Part shown: one piece after another, positions 33,903-42,688 of the stretch | How the letters are laid out: the number at the start of each line of letters is the position of its first letter | Position numbering within the stretch: position 1 is the stretch's first letter | Assembly (NCBI RefSeq): GCF_016741785.1 | Contig: NZ_JAERRL010000005.1 | Coordinates: forward strand, 124,001-188,000 | Reading direction: 5' to 3' | DNA from: Streptomyces sp. 7-21 | GTDB taxonomy: Bacteria > Actinomycetota > Actinomycetes > Streptomycetales > Streptomycetaceae | DNA: 64,000 nt | Translations under genes and position numbers: made by a program | Notes under the pieces: model-generated | Seen by the model: only the letters and a program-made list of their open reading frames with translations | The model's database searches: none | What the model was told of the DNA's origin: nothing

Positions 33903-34549
33903 GGTGCCTCCTTGCGGGCGGCTGCGTCCTCGCCGCCGTACGTGTCGTGCAGGTAGCGCATCAGGGTCAGCAGCACGTCCCGGCTGGAGCCGGGCTGGCG
34001 GGCGTCGCAGCGGACCACCGGCATGTGCCCCGGCAGGTCCAGCGCCGCCCGCAGCTCCCGCTCGCCGGGCAGCGGCGCGTCGGGAAAGGTGTTCAGGGCG
34101 ACCACGAACGGCACGCCGCCCTCCTTCAGGCGGTCCATCGGCTGGAAGCAGTCCTGGAGGCGGCGCGCGTCCACCAGCACCACCGCGCCGAGCGCCCCCT
34201 CAAGCACGCCGTTCCACAGCGACCAGAACCGCTGCTGCCCCGGCGTGCCGAACAGGTACAGCACCAGCCGCCCGCCGAACGTCAGGCGCCCGAAGTCCAT
34301 GGCGACCGTCGTTGCGGACTTCTCCTCGACCCCGCACAGGTTGTCCACGGGCGCGCTCGCCCGCGTCATGGTCTCCTCCGTGGTCAGCGGGCGGATCTCG
34401 CTCACCGAGCCGACCATCGTCGTCTTGCCGGCGCCGAAGCCGCCGGCGATCACCACCTTGACCGCCCGCTCCGCCGAGCTGGGCAGCCGGTCCTCCTCCC
34501 GGGGCCCGGGCGGCGCCGGGCCGCCGCGGTCACAGTCGTTGCAGGCCAT
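33899..34549 (-). CDS. cvnD: Conservon Ras/Arf-like small GTPase CvnD
   Basis: 216 residues. The P-loop is VVIAGGFGAGKTTMVGSVSE; the switch II region has YLFGTPGQQRFWSLWNGVL, where Asp of DxxG is replaced, as in CvnD proteins; VALNTFPD lies at the G4 position. In S. coelicolor, CvnA-D form a membrane-associated complex compared with G-protein coupled systems. It starts inside the end of cvnC (20-nt overlap) and ends in a 4-nt overlap with the P450 start, so all are co-translated. Confidence 0.92.
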   Translation of the reverse strand: MACNDCDRGGPAPPGPREEDRLPSSAERAVKVVIAGGFGAGKTTMVGSVSEIRPLTTEETMTRASAPVDNLCGVEEKSATTVAMDFGRLTFGGRLVLYLFGTPGQQRFWSLWNGVLEGALGAVVLVDARRLQDCFQPMDRLKEGGVPFVVALNTFPDAPLPGERELRAALDLPGHMPVVRCDARQPGSSRDVLLTLMRYLHDTYGGEDAAARKEAP

Positions 34550-34934
34550 CGATCAGCGCCTTCAGCGTCGCGATATCGGGTTCCGCTGCCTCCTGCCGCT
34601 GCTGTGCCCGGGTCTGCCGCACCCGCACCAGCCCGGCGGCCAGCAGCTCCCCCACGAGCACGCTGACCACGCTGAACGGCAGCTGGAGATAGGCCGAGAT
34701 CTCGGCCACCGACAGCGGCCTGGCGCACATCCGCCGGATCGCCGCCAGCTCCGGGCGCAGGCCCGCGGCGCCGCCCGGGGCCCCGTGCCCGGGCGGCGCC
34801 GGCCGCGCCACCACCAGCGTCACCAGGTCGAGGACCTGCGCCTCATCCTCGCCGCCCTGCCCGGCTTCCCCGCCGGTGATCACGTAGAGCGGGACGGCGG
34901 GGCCGTCGGCGGACGACCGGGAGCGGCGGGTCAT
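34530..34934 (-). CDS. cvnC: Conservon DUF742 protein CvnC
   Basis: 134 residues. DUF742 winged-helix-like protein: AVPLYVITGGEAGQGGEDEA near the N-terminus, then LRPELAAIRRMCARPLSVAE and ISAYLQLPFSVVSVLVGELL, which looks like an HTH, and a C-terminal helical end. CvnC binds the other conservon components; DNA binding is not established. Start ATG 34934 overlaps the cvnB stop by 4 nt (ATGA), and its end overlaps cvnD. Confidence 0.92.
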   Translation of the reverse strand: MTRRSRSSADGPAVPLYVITGGEAGQGGEDEAQVLDLVTLVVARPAPPGHGAPGGAAGLRPELAAIRRMCARPLSVAEISAYLQLPFSVVSVLVGELLAAGLVRVRQTRAQQRQEAAEPDIATLKALIDGLQRL

Positions 34935-35389
34935 GGGGCGGCCCGCTCGGGCGCGCGCGGCGCGGACGACAGGTGCTCGCCGATGCGCAGCACCAGGTCG
35001 CGCATGCGGTTGCTGACCAGCCCGGGGTCCGCCTCGTGGCTGGCCGTCACCGCCAGGTACGAGCGGTCGCCCGCCGACATCAGGTAGAACAGCCCGCCGG
35101 TCAGCTCCACCACGACCACCCGGACGTCCTCGTCCGCGGTCACGCCCGGGGCCGAGGGGGCCTGCGGCAGCCGCGGCATGTCGTCGGGCAGCTCGGCCGC
35201 GAGGGACCGCGCCAGGCTGTTGATGCCCGAGGCGGCGGCCGCGATCCGCTCGCCCTCCTCCCGGGTGGCGTGGTACCGGGCCAGGCACAGGCCGTCCGCG
35301 GAGAGCACCACGATGTGCCGGATCTCCGGGACGGTCTGCGCGAGGTCCCGCAGCAGCCAGTCCATGCTCCTGAGCCGATGTGCCGTCAC
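34931..35389 (-). CDS. cvnB: Conservon roadblock/LC7-domain protein CvnB
   Basis: 152 residues from GTG 35389 (MTAHRLRSMDWLLRDLAQTV; the internal ATG at Met9 is an alternative). Roadblock/LC7 fold segments: IRHIVVLSADGLCLARYHA, ERIAAAASGINSLARSLAAE, VVVVELTGGLFYLMSAGDRS and YLAVTASHEADPGLVSNRM. Roadblock proteins regulate small GTPases, consistent with cvnD in the same operon. Only 3 nt separate it from the cvnA stop. Confidence 0.93.
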   Translation of the reverse strand: MTAHRLRSMDWLLRDLAQTVPEIRHIVVLSADGLCLARYHATREEGERIAAAASGINSLARSLAAELPDDMPRLPQAPSAPGVTADEDVRVVVVELTGGLFYLMSAGDRSYLAVTASHEADPGLVSNRMRDLVLRIGEHLSSAPRAPERAAP

Positions 35390-35392
35390 GTC

Positions 35393-36874
35393 TCATTCCC
35401 CCTTGCCTCGCGGCTCGTCGTCTGCCTGGTCGTCGGTGGCCGGCGCGCCGCCCGCCGGGGCGCTGGGCCTGCGCAGCCCGGTGAAGAAGGCGCCCACCCA
35501 GGAGCCGGCCTCGCTGGTGTCCCGGCCGCGGGGGCGCTCCCGCGCGGCCGCCTCGCCCGGGTAGAGCGGGCGCGGCTCGGGGCGGGGCGGCGGGGGCGGC
35601 GGCGCGGTGGTGCTGCGCAACGGCGCGCGGCGGCGGCGCTGCGGCAGGCCGCCGGGGCCCCGCTCGTACTCGTACAGGTCGTCCTGGGCGGGCTCACCGA
35701 ACCGCTGTGCGTCGTAGCCGCCGCGCCGCGCCGGGTGCGGGTTGTCGGCCGCCGGGCCCAGCGGCGGCGGCGCCGGGGCCAGCAGCTCCTCGGGGACGAA
35801 GACCACCGCCCGCACTCCGTCGCACGTCGAGGGGCGCAGCGACACCCGCGCGTTGATCTGGCTGGCCAGGATGCCGGCCACGCGCAGCCCCAGCCGCGCG
35901 CTCTCGCCGAGGTCCTCGAAGTCGATGACGCCGTCGACGCCCTGGTGCAGCAGGAACTCCGCCCGCCGGCGCCGCTCCTCGGACAGGCCGGTGCCCCTGT
36001 CCTCCACGGAGATCTCCACGCCCGTGGCGACCTCCTCGGCGTTCATGATCACCTTGGCGGCCGGGGGCGAGTAGCGGGTGGCGTTGTCCAGCAGCTCGCC
36101 GAGGATGAGGATCAGCGGCTCGACCACGTCGCCGCGCACCCCGACATCGACGACCTTCTGCTGCTCCACCCGCCGGTACTCGTAGATCGGGCCGGTGCCC
36201 GCGCGCATCACGTCGAACAGCGAGACCGGACGCAGCCACCGCCGCGCGGGGGTGCCGCCGCCCAGCACCGCCAGCGCGGCGGCGAACCGGCCCGCCACGT
36301 TGATGCCGTGCTCCACCCGCATCAGGTCGCTGAGCATGCCGGGGCCCTGGTGGCGGAACTGCATCTCGCGGATCTCGTCCCGCATCCGGTTGATCTCGGC
36401 CTGGATGCGGCCGGCGACGTTCACGATGGCCTCCTTGCCGGAGGTGCGCTGGAGCTCCATCTCGGTGAGCGCGTCCGTCACCCGGTGCAGCACGGCGTCG
36501 AGCGCCTCGGCCATGGCCGGCTCGGTGGTCGACCCCGGCGTCAGCGCGGGCAGGCGCCGCGTCGGCTCCGCCTCGCGGCGCGCCCGGCTCATCGCCGCGG
36601 GCAGCACCTCGTGCGCGAGGTGGGAGGCGTCCGCGACATGGTCGTCCAGGCGCCGCCGCAGCTCGGCGATGGTGCGGCCCCGCCTGGCCGTCTCACCCGC
36701 CATCGCGGCGGCCACCGCCGCGGCCGCCGCCCCCGCGCACAGCACCGCCGCCCGGTGCGCCGCCGGGACGGCGAAGGCCGCGGCGGCCGCGCAGGCGGCG
36801 ATGAGCAGGGGCGGAACCAGCCACCGCCGGGCCCGTGCCGGGCGGTGGTCGGGGGATAAGGCGTCGGCGCGCAT
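35393..36874 (-). CDS. cvnA: Conservon sensor histidine-kinase-like membrane protein CvnA
   Basis: 493 residues. Two adjacent membrane helices at about residues 18-60 (WLVPPLLIAACAAAAAFAVP, AAVLCAGAAAAAVAAAMAG) with almost no loop, a coiled-coil-like region, then an ATPase domain with ILILGELLDNATRYSPPAAK (N-box), EISVEDRGTGLSEERRRR (G1) and LGLRVAGILASQINARVSLR (G2). The C-terminal ~130 residues are Pro/Arg-rich. I see no standard H-box, as expected for CvnA. Codon 6 is TTA (36859-36857), so the first gene of the operon should depend on bldA tRNA. Confidence 0.92.
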   Translation of the reverse strand: MRADALSPDHRPARARRWLVPPLLIAACAAAAAFAVPAAHRAAVLCAGAAAAAVAAAMAGETARRGRTIAELRRRLDDHVADASHLAHEVLPAAMSRARREAEPTRRLPALTPGSTTEPAMAEALDAVLHRVTDALTEMELQRTSGKEAIVNVAGRIQAEINRMRDEIREMQFRHQGPGMLSDLMRVEHGINVAGRFAAALAVLGGGTPARRWLRPVSLFDVMRAGTGPIYEYRRVEQQKVVDVGVRGDVVEPLILILGELLDNATRYSPPAAKVIMNAEEVATGVEISVEDRGTGLSEERRRRAEFLLHQGVDGVIDFEDLGESARLGLRVAGILASQINARVSLRPSTCDGVRAVVFVPEELLAPAPPPLGPAADNPHPARRGGYDAQRFGEPAQDDLYEYERGPGGLPQRRRRAPLRSTTAPPPPPPRPEPRPLYPGEAAARERPRGRDTSEAGSWVGAFFTGLRRPSAPAGGAPATDDQADDEPRGKGE

Positions 36875-37210
36875 CGGCTTCCTTCACTGGACTGACGGCC
36901 GGACATGGCGGTGGCGCATGCCCCTGTCACATGCGGGCGCGCGGCGGCGGACGGGTGGCGACCGGCGGTAGCCGCCGCACCTCGCAAGGTGACTGGGAGA
37001 GTACGGGTAGCGAGGCCCGGTGTGCAGAGAGTTGCCGAAACCTCCCCCAAACGTGGCTGTCATGCGCTATAGGGGCCGGGGACCCGGGCAGGCGTCTGGG
37101 CTCGTACCGGTGTTCCACAATGTGTCCCGCCGGGCGGTACCGTGGCCCCGGGGGCTGGCCTGCTCGCCCGCGCAATGCCCCGGAAACCACGTCCTGCGAG
37201 GATGGATGGC
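36875..37210. promoter_or_regulatory. 336-bp divergent intergenic region between cvnA and glnA2
   Basis: The region should contain the promoters of the conservon operon (minus) and glnA2 (plus). No gene is seen. A small dyad GGCGG-TAG-CCGCC (36964-36976) and a -10-like TATAGG at 37071 are visible, the latter without a well-placed -35. No clear GlnR box (GTnAC repeats) was recognised. Confidence 0.4.
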
Positions 37211-38572
37211 ATGGAGAAGCAGCAGGAGTTCGTGCTCCGCACGCTGGAGGAGCGCGACATCCGGTTCGTGCGGCTGTGGTTCACCGACGTGCTGGGGTTC
37301 CTCAAGTCAGTCGCCGTCGCCCCGGCCGAGCTGGAGCAGGCGTTCGAGGAGGGCATCGGCTTCGACGGCTCGGCCATCGAGGGCTTCGCCCGCGTGCACG
37401 AGTCGGACATGATCGCCAAGCCGGCGCCGAGCACGTTCCAGATCCTGCCCTGGCGGGCGGAGGCGCCCGGCACGGCGCGCATGTTCTGCGACATCCTGAT
37501 GCCGGACGGCTCCCCGTCGTTCGCCGACCCCCGCTACGTGCTCAAGCGCGCGCTGGCCAAGAGCTCGGACCTGGGCTTCACCTTCTACACCCACCCCGAG
37601 ATCGAGTTCTTCCTGCTGAAGGACAAGCCGGTCGACGGTACCCGGCCCACCCCCGCCGACACCTCCGGCTACTTCGACCACACCCCGCAGCACGTCGGCA
37701 TGGACTTCCGGCGCCAGGCCATCACCATGCTGGAGTCCATGGGCATCTCCGTGGAGTTCTCCCACCACGAGGGCGCCCCCGGGCAGCAGGAGATCGACCT
37801 GCGCTACGCCGACGCCCTGTCCACGGCGGACAACATCATGACCTTCCGCCTGGTGATGAAGCAGGTCGCGCTGGAGCAGGGCGTGCAGGCCACCTTCATG
37901 CCCAAGCCGTTCTCGGAGTACCCCGGCTCCGGTATGCACACCCACCTGTCGCTGTTCGAGGGCGACCGCAACGCCTTCCACGAGACCGGCGCCGAGTACC
38001 AGCTGTCGAAGATCGGCCGCTCCTTCATCGCCGGGCTGCTGCGCCACGCCGGGGAGATCTCGGCCGTCACCAACCAGTGGGTCAACTCCTACAAGCGCAT
38101 CTGGGGCGGCACCCAGCGCACCGCGGGCGCGGGCGGCGAGGCGCCGTCCTACATCTGCTGGGGCCACAACAACCGCTCGGCCCTCATCCGGGTGCCGATG
38201 TACAAGCCGGGCAAGATGGGCTCCACCCGCATCGAGGTCCGCTCCCTGGACTCCGGCTGCAACCCGTACCTCGCCTACGCCGTGCTGCTGGCCGCCGGGC
38301 TGAAGGGCATCGAGGAGGGCTACGAGCTGCCGCCCGGCGCCGAGGACGACGTCTGGTCGCTCACCGACGCCGAGCGCCGCGCCCTGGGGATCGAGCCGCT
38401 GCCGCAGAACCTCGGCGAGGCCATCTCGCTGATGCAGCACAGCGAACTGGTCGCCGAGACGCTGGGGGAGCACGTCTTCGACTTCTTCCTGCGCAACAAG
38501 AAGCAGGAGTGGGAGGAGTACCGCTCCGAGGTCACCGCCTTCGAGCTGCGCAAGAACCTCCCGGTGCTCTGA
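37211..38572 (+). CDS. glnA2: Glutamine synthetase-like GlnA2 (probable gamma-glutamylpolyamine synthetase)
   Basis: 453 residues from ATG 37211, with GAGGA at 8 nt. Type I glutamine-synthetase fold: FDGSAIEGFARVHESDM, THPEIEFFLLKD, YADALSTADNIMTFRLVMKQ, GSGMHTHLSLF and NNRSALIRVPMYKPGK. The C-terminal adenylylation segment NLYDLP of true GlnA is replaced by LPQNLGEAISL and has no Tyr, so it should not be a GlnE substrate. The S. coelicolor homologue (GlnA2) is reported to glutamylate polyamines rather than ammonia. It lies 110 nt before glnE in the same direction. Confidence 0.92.
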   Translation: MEKQQEFVLRTLEERDIRFVRLWFTDVLGFLKSVAVAPAELEQAFEEGIGFDGSAIEGFARVHESDMIAKPAPSTFQILPWRAEAPGTARMFCDILMPDGSPSFADPRYVLKRALAKSSDLGFTFYTHPEIEFFLLKDKPVDGTRPTPADTSGYFDHTPQHVGMDFRRQAITMLESMGISVEFSHHEGAPGQQEIDLRYADALSTADNIMTFRLVMKQVALEQGVQATFMPKPFSEYPGSGMHTHLSLFEGDRNAFHETGAEYQLSKIGRSFIAGLLRHAGEISAVTNQWVNSYKRIWGGTQRTAGAGGEAPSYICWGHNNRSALIRVPMYKPGKMGSTRIEVRSLDSGCNPYLAYAVLLAAGLKGIEEGYELPPGAEDDVWSLTDAERRALGIEPLPQNLGEAISLMQHSELVAETLGEHVFDFFLRNKKQEWEEYRSEVTAFELRKNLPVL

Positions 38573-38682
38573 CGGGCCTCCCCGGTCCGGCGCGGGTGCG
38601 GCGGCAGCGGGGGCGCACGCCGGCGGCGGCTGGTTAGGCTGCTGGGCGGCAAGCACCAGGCCGAACGAGGGAGGCACCTGCC

Positions 38683-41600
38683 GTGCCGGTGGGCGGACGA
38701 CGCGACAGCCGCTTCGGGCAGCTCCTGCGACGGGGCTTCACCGACCCCACCGCCGCCGAGCGGCTCCTCGACTCACCCGCCCTGCGGCCCGCCGCCGACA
38801 GCGTGCTGCTCGACGCGCTCGGCGCGACCGCCGACCCGGACCTCGCGCTGCGCGGGCTGGCCCGCCTGCTGGAGGCGCAGCCGCCGGGCGAACGGACCCT
38901 GCTGCTGGACACCGTGCTGTCCGCCAAGCCGCTGCGCGACCGGCTGCTCGCGGTCCTCGGCGCCTCCGAGGGCCTGGCCGACCACCTCGCCCGCCACCCC
39001 GCCGAGTGGCGGGCGCTCGCGGCTTTCGAGGCGGCGAGCGACCTGCACCCGGGCATCGCGGAGTTCGAAGCGGCGCTCGCCCCCGCCAGCGACCCCGACG
39101 CGCTGCGCATCCACTACCGCCGCGCCCTGCTGGGCATCGCGGCGCGCGACCTGACCGGCACCACCGGCTTCGCCGAGACCGCCGCCGAGCTGTCGGACCT
39201 GGCCACCGCCACGCTCCGCGCCGCCCTGCGCATCGCCAGCGCGGAGGCCCCCGAGGACGCCCGGCGCTGCCGCCTGGCCGTCATCGGCATGGGCAAGTGC
39301 GGCGGGCGCGAGCTGAACTACGTCTCCGACGTGGACGTCATCTTCGTCGCCGAGCCCGCCGACGGCACCGAGGAGGGCCCGGCCCTGGCGGCCGCGACCC
39401 GCCTGGCCTCCCGCCTCATCCGCGTCTGCTCGGACACCACCGCCGAGGGCACCATCTGGCCCGTCGACCCCAACCTCCGCCCCGAGGGGCGCAACGGCCC
39501 GCTGGTGCGCACCCTCAGCAGCCACCTGGCCTACTACCGCCGCTGGGCCAAGACCTGGGAGTTCCAGGCGCTGCTGAAGGCCCGCCCGGTCGCCGGCGAC
39601 GAGGAGCTCGGCGCCGCCTACCTGGACGCCATCACGCCGCTGGTGTGGAGCGCCGCCGAGCGGGACAACTTCGTGCCCGACGTGCAGGCCATGCGCCGCC
39701 GCGTCGAGCGCTCCATCCCGGCCTCCCACGCCGGGCGCGAGCTGAAGCTGGGCCCTGGCGGCCTGCGGGATGTGGAGTTCGCCGTGCAGCTGCTCCAGCT
39801 CGTCCACGGCCGCTCCGACCCCGAACTGCGCGACGCCCCCACGCTGCCGGCCCTGGAGGCGCTCGCCGCCGGCGGCTACGTCGCCCGCCAGGACGCGGCC
39901 TCGCTCGCCGACTCCTACCGCTTCCTGCGCACCGCCGAGCACCGCATCCAGCTCTACCGGCTGCGCCGCACCCACCTGATGCCCACCGAGCCGTCCGAGC
40001 TGCGGCGCCTGGGCCGGTCGCTCGGCTTCACCGCCGAGCCCGCCAACGAGCTGACCCAGGAGTGGAAGCGCCACACCGCGGCCGTGCGCCGCCTCCACGA
40101 GAAGCTCTTCTACCGCCCGCTGCTCGACGCTGTCGCCCGGCTGGACGCCGGGCAGGCGCGCCTGGCACCCGAGGCCGCCCGGGAACGCCTCGTCGCGCTC
40201 GGCTTCGCCGACCCCGCCGCCGCTCTGCGCCACCTGCGGGCGCTGACGTCCGGGGTCAGCCGCAAGGCCGCCATCCAGCGCACGCTGCTGCCCGTCATGC
40301 TCGACCGGTTCGCCGACTCCGCCGACCCCGACTCCGGGCTGCTGAACTTCCGCAAGGTCTCCGACGCCCTGGGCACCACCCCGTGGTACCTGCGGCTGCT
40401 GCGCGACCAGGGCGCCGCCGCCGAGAACCTCGCCCGGGTGCTGTCCGCCGGGCGCCTCGCCCCGGACCTGCTGCTGCGCGCCCCCGAGGCCGTGGCGCTG
40501 CTCGGCGACGAGGAGGGCCTCGCCCCGCGCGGGCGCGAGGCGCTTGAGGGGGAGGTGCTCGCCGCCGTCCGCCGCGCCGACAGTCCCGGGCAGGCCGTCG
40601 CCGCCGCGCGCGGCGTGCGCCGCCGGGAGCTGTTCCGCACCGCCGCCGCCGACATCGTCGGCGCCTACACGCCCCCGACCGGCCCGGACGACGGGGAGGC
40701 CGCCCTGGCCGCCCGGGGAGCGGCGCTGGACCGCGTCGGCGAGGCGCTGACCGCGCTCAACGGCGCCACCCTCGCCGGCGCCCTGCACGCCGCCACCGCC
40801 GCCCGGCGGGCCGAGCGCGGCGAACCGCCCGCCACCCGCCTGGCCGTCATCGCCATGGGCCGCTTCGGCGGCCACGAGCTGGGCTACGGCTCCGACGCCG
40901 ACGTGCTGTTCGTCCACGAGCCCGCCGAGGGCGCCGACGAGCGCCAGGCGGCCGAGGACGCGTTCGCGATCGCCAACGAAACCATCCGGCTGCTCCAGCT
41001 GCCCAGCTCCGATCCGCCGCTGGTTGTCGACACCGACCTGCGGCCCGAGGGCAGGAACGGCCCGCTGGTGCGCACGCTCGACGGCTACGCCGCCTACTAC
41101 CGCCGCTGGTCCCTGGTGTGGGAGAGCCAGGCGCTGCTGCGCGCCCAGCCGGTGGCGGGCGACGCGGAGCTGGGGGAGCGGTTCACCGCGCTGGTGGACC
41201 CGCTGCGCTACCCGCCCGACGGGCTCGACGACGCCGCGGTGCGCGAGATCAGGCGGCTGAAGGCCCGGATGGAGGCCGAGCGGCTGCCGCGCGGCGCGGA
41301 CCGCACCACGCACACCAAGCTGGGCCGGGGCGGGCTGTCCGACGTGGAGTGGACCGTCCAGCTCCTCCAGCTGCGCCACGCCGGGCGGCTGCCCGCGCTG
41401 CGCACCACCCGCACCCGGCGCGCGCTGGCCGCCGCCTGTGAGGCCGGGCTGCTGGCGGCCGAGGACGCCGCCGTGCTCGACGAGGCGTGGGTGCTGGCCT
41501 CGCGGGTGCGCAACGCGGTGATGCTGGTGCGCGGCCGGCCGCAGGACACCTTTCCCACGGCCCCGCGCGAGCTGGCCGCCGTGGCCCGCTACCTGGGCTA

Positions 41601-41718
41601 CGAGCCGGGCGCGGCGCGGCAGCAGGACACCGGCGGCAGCGGCCAGATGCTGGAGGACTACCGGCGCACCACCCGGCGCGCCCGGGCCGTGGTCGAGCGG
41701 CTGTTCTACGAGGGCTGA
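38683..41718 (+). CDS. glnE: Bifunctional glutamine-synthetase adenylyltransferase/adenylyl-removing enzyme
   Basis: 1011 residues from GTG 38683, with GGGAGG 8 nt upstream. Two nucleotidyltransferase domains are visible: an N-terminal one at ~residue 200 (GMGKCGGRELNYVSDVDVIF), the deadenylylating half, and a C-terminal one at ~725 (AMGRFGGHELGYGSDADVLF), the adenylylating half, each followed by a PEGRNGPLVRTL motif. GlnE switches type I glutamine synthetase off and on by AMP-ylation of a Tyr; its target GlnA is not in the window. The last 13 nt overlap the convergent PAP2 gene. Confidence 0.96.
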   Translation: MPVGGRRDSRFGQLLRRGFTDPTAAERLLDSPALRPAADSVLLDALGATADPDLALRGLARLLEAQPPGERTLLLDTVLSAKPLRDRLLAVLGASEGLADHLARHPAEWRALAAFEAASDLHPGIAEFEAALAPASDPDALRIHYRRALLGIAARDLTGTTGFAETAAELSDLATATLRAALRIASAEAPEDARRCRLAVIGMGKCGGRELNYVSDVDVIFVAEPADGTEEGPALAAATRLASRLIRVCSDTTAEGTIWPVDPNLRPEGRNGPLVRTLSSHLAYYRRWAKTWEFQALLKARPVAGDEELGAAYLDAITPLVWSAAERDNFVPDVQAMRRRVERSIPASHAGRELKLGPGGLRDVEFAVQLLQLVHGRSDPELRDAPTLPALEALAAGGYVARQDAASLADSYRFLRTAEHRIQLYRLRRTHLMPTEPSELRRLGRSLGFTAEPANELTQEWKRHTAAVRRLHEKLFYRPLLDAVARLDAGQARLAPEAARERLVALGFADPAAALRHLRALTSGVSRKAAIQRTLLPVMLDRFADSADPDSGLLNFRKVSDALGTTPWYLRLLRDQGAAAENLARVLSAGRLAPDLLLRAPEAVALLGDEEGLAPRGREALEGEVLAAVRRADSPGQAVAAARGVRRRELFRTAAADIVGAYTPPTGPDDGEAALAARGAALDRVGEALTALNGATLAGALHAATAARRAERGEPPATRLAVIAMGRFGGHELGYGSDADVLFVHEPAEGADERQAAEDAFAIANETIRLLQLPSSDPPLVVDTDLRPEGRNGPLVRTLDGYAAYYRRWSLVWESQALLRAQPVAGDAELGERFTALVDPLRYPPDGLDDAAVREIRRLKARMEAERLPRGADRTTHTKLGRGGLSDVEWTVQLLQLRHAGRLPALRTTRTRRALAAACEAGLLAAEDAAVLDEAWVLASRVRNAVMLVRGRPQDTFPTAPRELAAVARYLGYEPGAARQQDTGGSGQMLEDYRRTTRRARAVVERLFYEG

Positions 41719-42605
41719 GCGGCCGGCGGGCCGCCGCGGCCGGCGGGCGGGACGTCCCGGGGCAGCCGGTAGCACAGCCGCCGGTACCAGGCCCAGGCCA
41801 CGAGGTAGCCGAAGCCCAGGCAGAGCAGCCCGCCGGCCGCGTCCAGCCAGAAGTGGTTCGCGGTCGCGACGATCACGATGAGCGTCGCCACGGGGTAGAG
41901 CACGCCCAGTGCCTTCAGCCACAGCGGGCGGGCGAGGACGGCTATCGTCACGCCGCACCACGCCGACCAGCCGATGTGCATCGACGGCATGGCCGCGTAC
42001 TGGTTCGACACCGAGGCCATCGCGGTGTCCTGGGCCGACAGCGAGCCCCAGGTGTGGTGGACGAGGGCGGTGTCGATGAAGTCCATGCCCTCCATCAGCC
42101 GGGGCGGCGCCAGGGGGTAGAAGTAGTAGCCCAGCAGCGCCACCGCCGTGGTGGCGAACAGCACCAGGCGGGTTGCCCCGTACCGGCCCGGGTGGCGGCG
42201 GAAGAGCCACACCAGCACGGCGATCGTCACCACGAAGTGGAGGGTGGCGTAGTAGTAGTTCATGGTCACGATCAGCCACGTCACGCCCTCGGCGGCGTGG
42301 TTGACCGAGCGTTCGAACGCCAGTCCTATCGACTCCTGGAACTCCCAGACCCACCGCGCGTGCTCCTGGGCCAGGTCCACGCGCTCGGGCGCGGCGTTGC
42401 GGATCAGGGAGTACACGCCGTAGCTCACGGCGATGAGCACCAGCTCGACCCAGATCCGGGGGCGGCGCGGGCTCCAGGGCCAGTGCGCTCGTCTGGCCGG
42501 GGCGGTGCTTACGCCGGTCCCGGGCGCCGCGCTGTCCTGCTCGTTCACGACGCCCGTGCTGTCCCCTCGGTGCTCGCTGTCTGGCCTGACGCTGAGTGCC
42601 CCCAT
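41706..42605 (-). CDS. PAP2-superfamily membrane phosphatase/phosphotransferase (inositol-lipid type)
   Basis: 299 residues, about six membrane helices (WVELVLIAVSYGVYSLIRNA, FVVTIAVLVWLFRRH, LVLFATTAVALLGYYFYPLA and others). The PAP2 catalytic motifs are YAAMPSMHIGWSAWCG (motif 2, His) and VATANHFWLDAAGGLLCLG (motif 3, His and Asp). This AUR1-like variant is common in actinomycetes and acts on lipid or isoprenyl phosphates or transfers inositol phosphate; the substrate is unknown. ATG 42605 has a weak RBS, so the N-terminal ~40 disordered residues are uncertain. Confidence 0.85.
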   Translation of the reverse strand: MGALSVRPDSEHRGDSTGVVNEQDSAAPGTGVSTAPARRAHWPWSPRRPRIWVELVLIAVSYGVYSLIRNAAPERVDLAQEHARWVWEFQESIGLAFERSVNHAAEGVTWLIVTMNYYYATLHFVVTIAVLVWLFRRHPGRYGATRLVLFATTAVALLGYYFYPLAPPRLMEGMDFIDTALVHHTWGSLSAQDTAMASVSNQYAAMPSMHIGWSAWCGVTIAVLARPLWLKALGVLYPVATLIVIVATANHFWLDAAGGLLCLGFGYLVAWAWYRRLCYRLPRDVPPAGRGGPPAAQPS

Positions 42606-42688
42606 GCGGCACTAGTCTGCCAGAGGGATGACGGCGCTCAGATCATCCTTAGGTCGGTTGGTCTGCCCGGTGTCCCCCACGGAGGGCG

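Noticed and set aside
36875..37210. GlnR box upstream of glnA2
   Set aside because: No pair of GTnAC/GaAAC half-sites with 6-bp spacing could be found; only weak partial matches.
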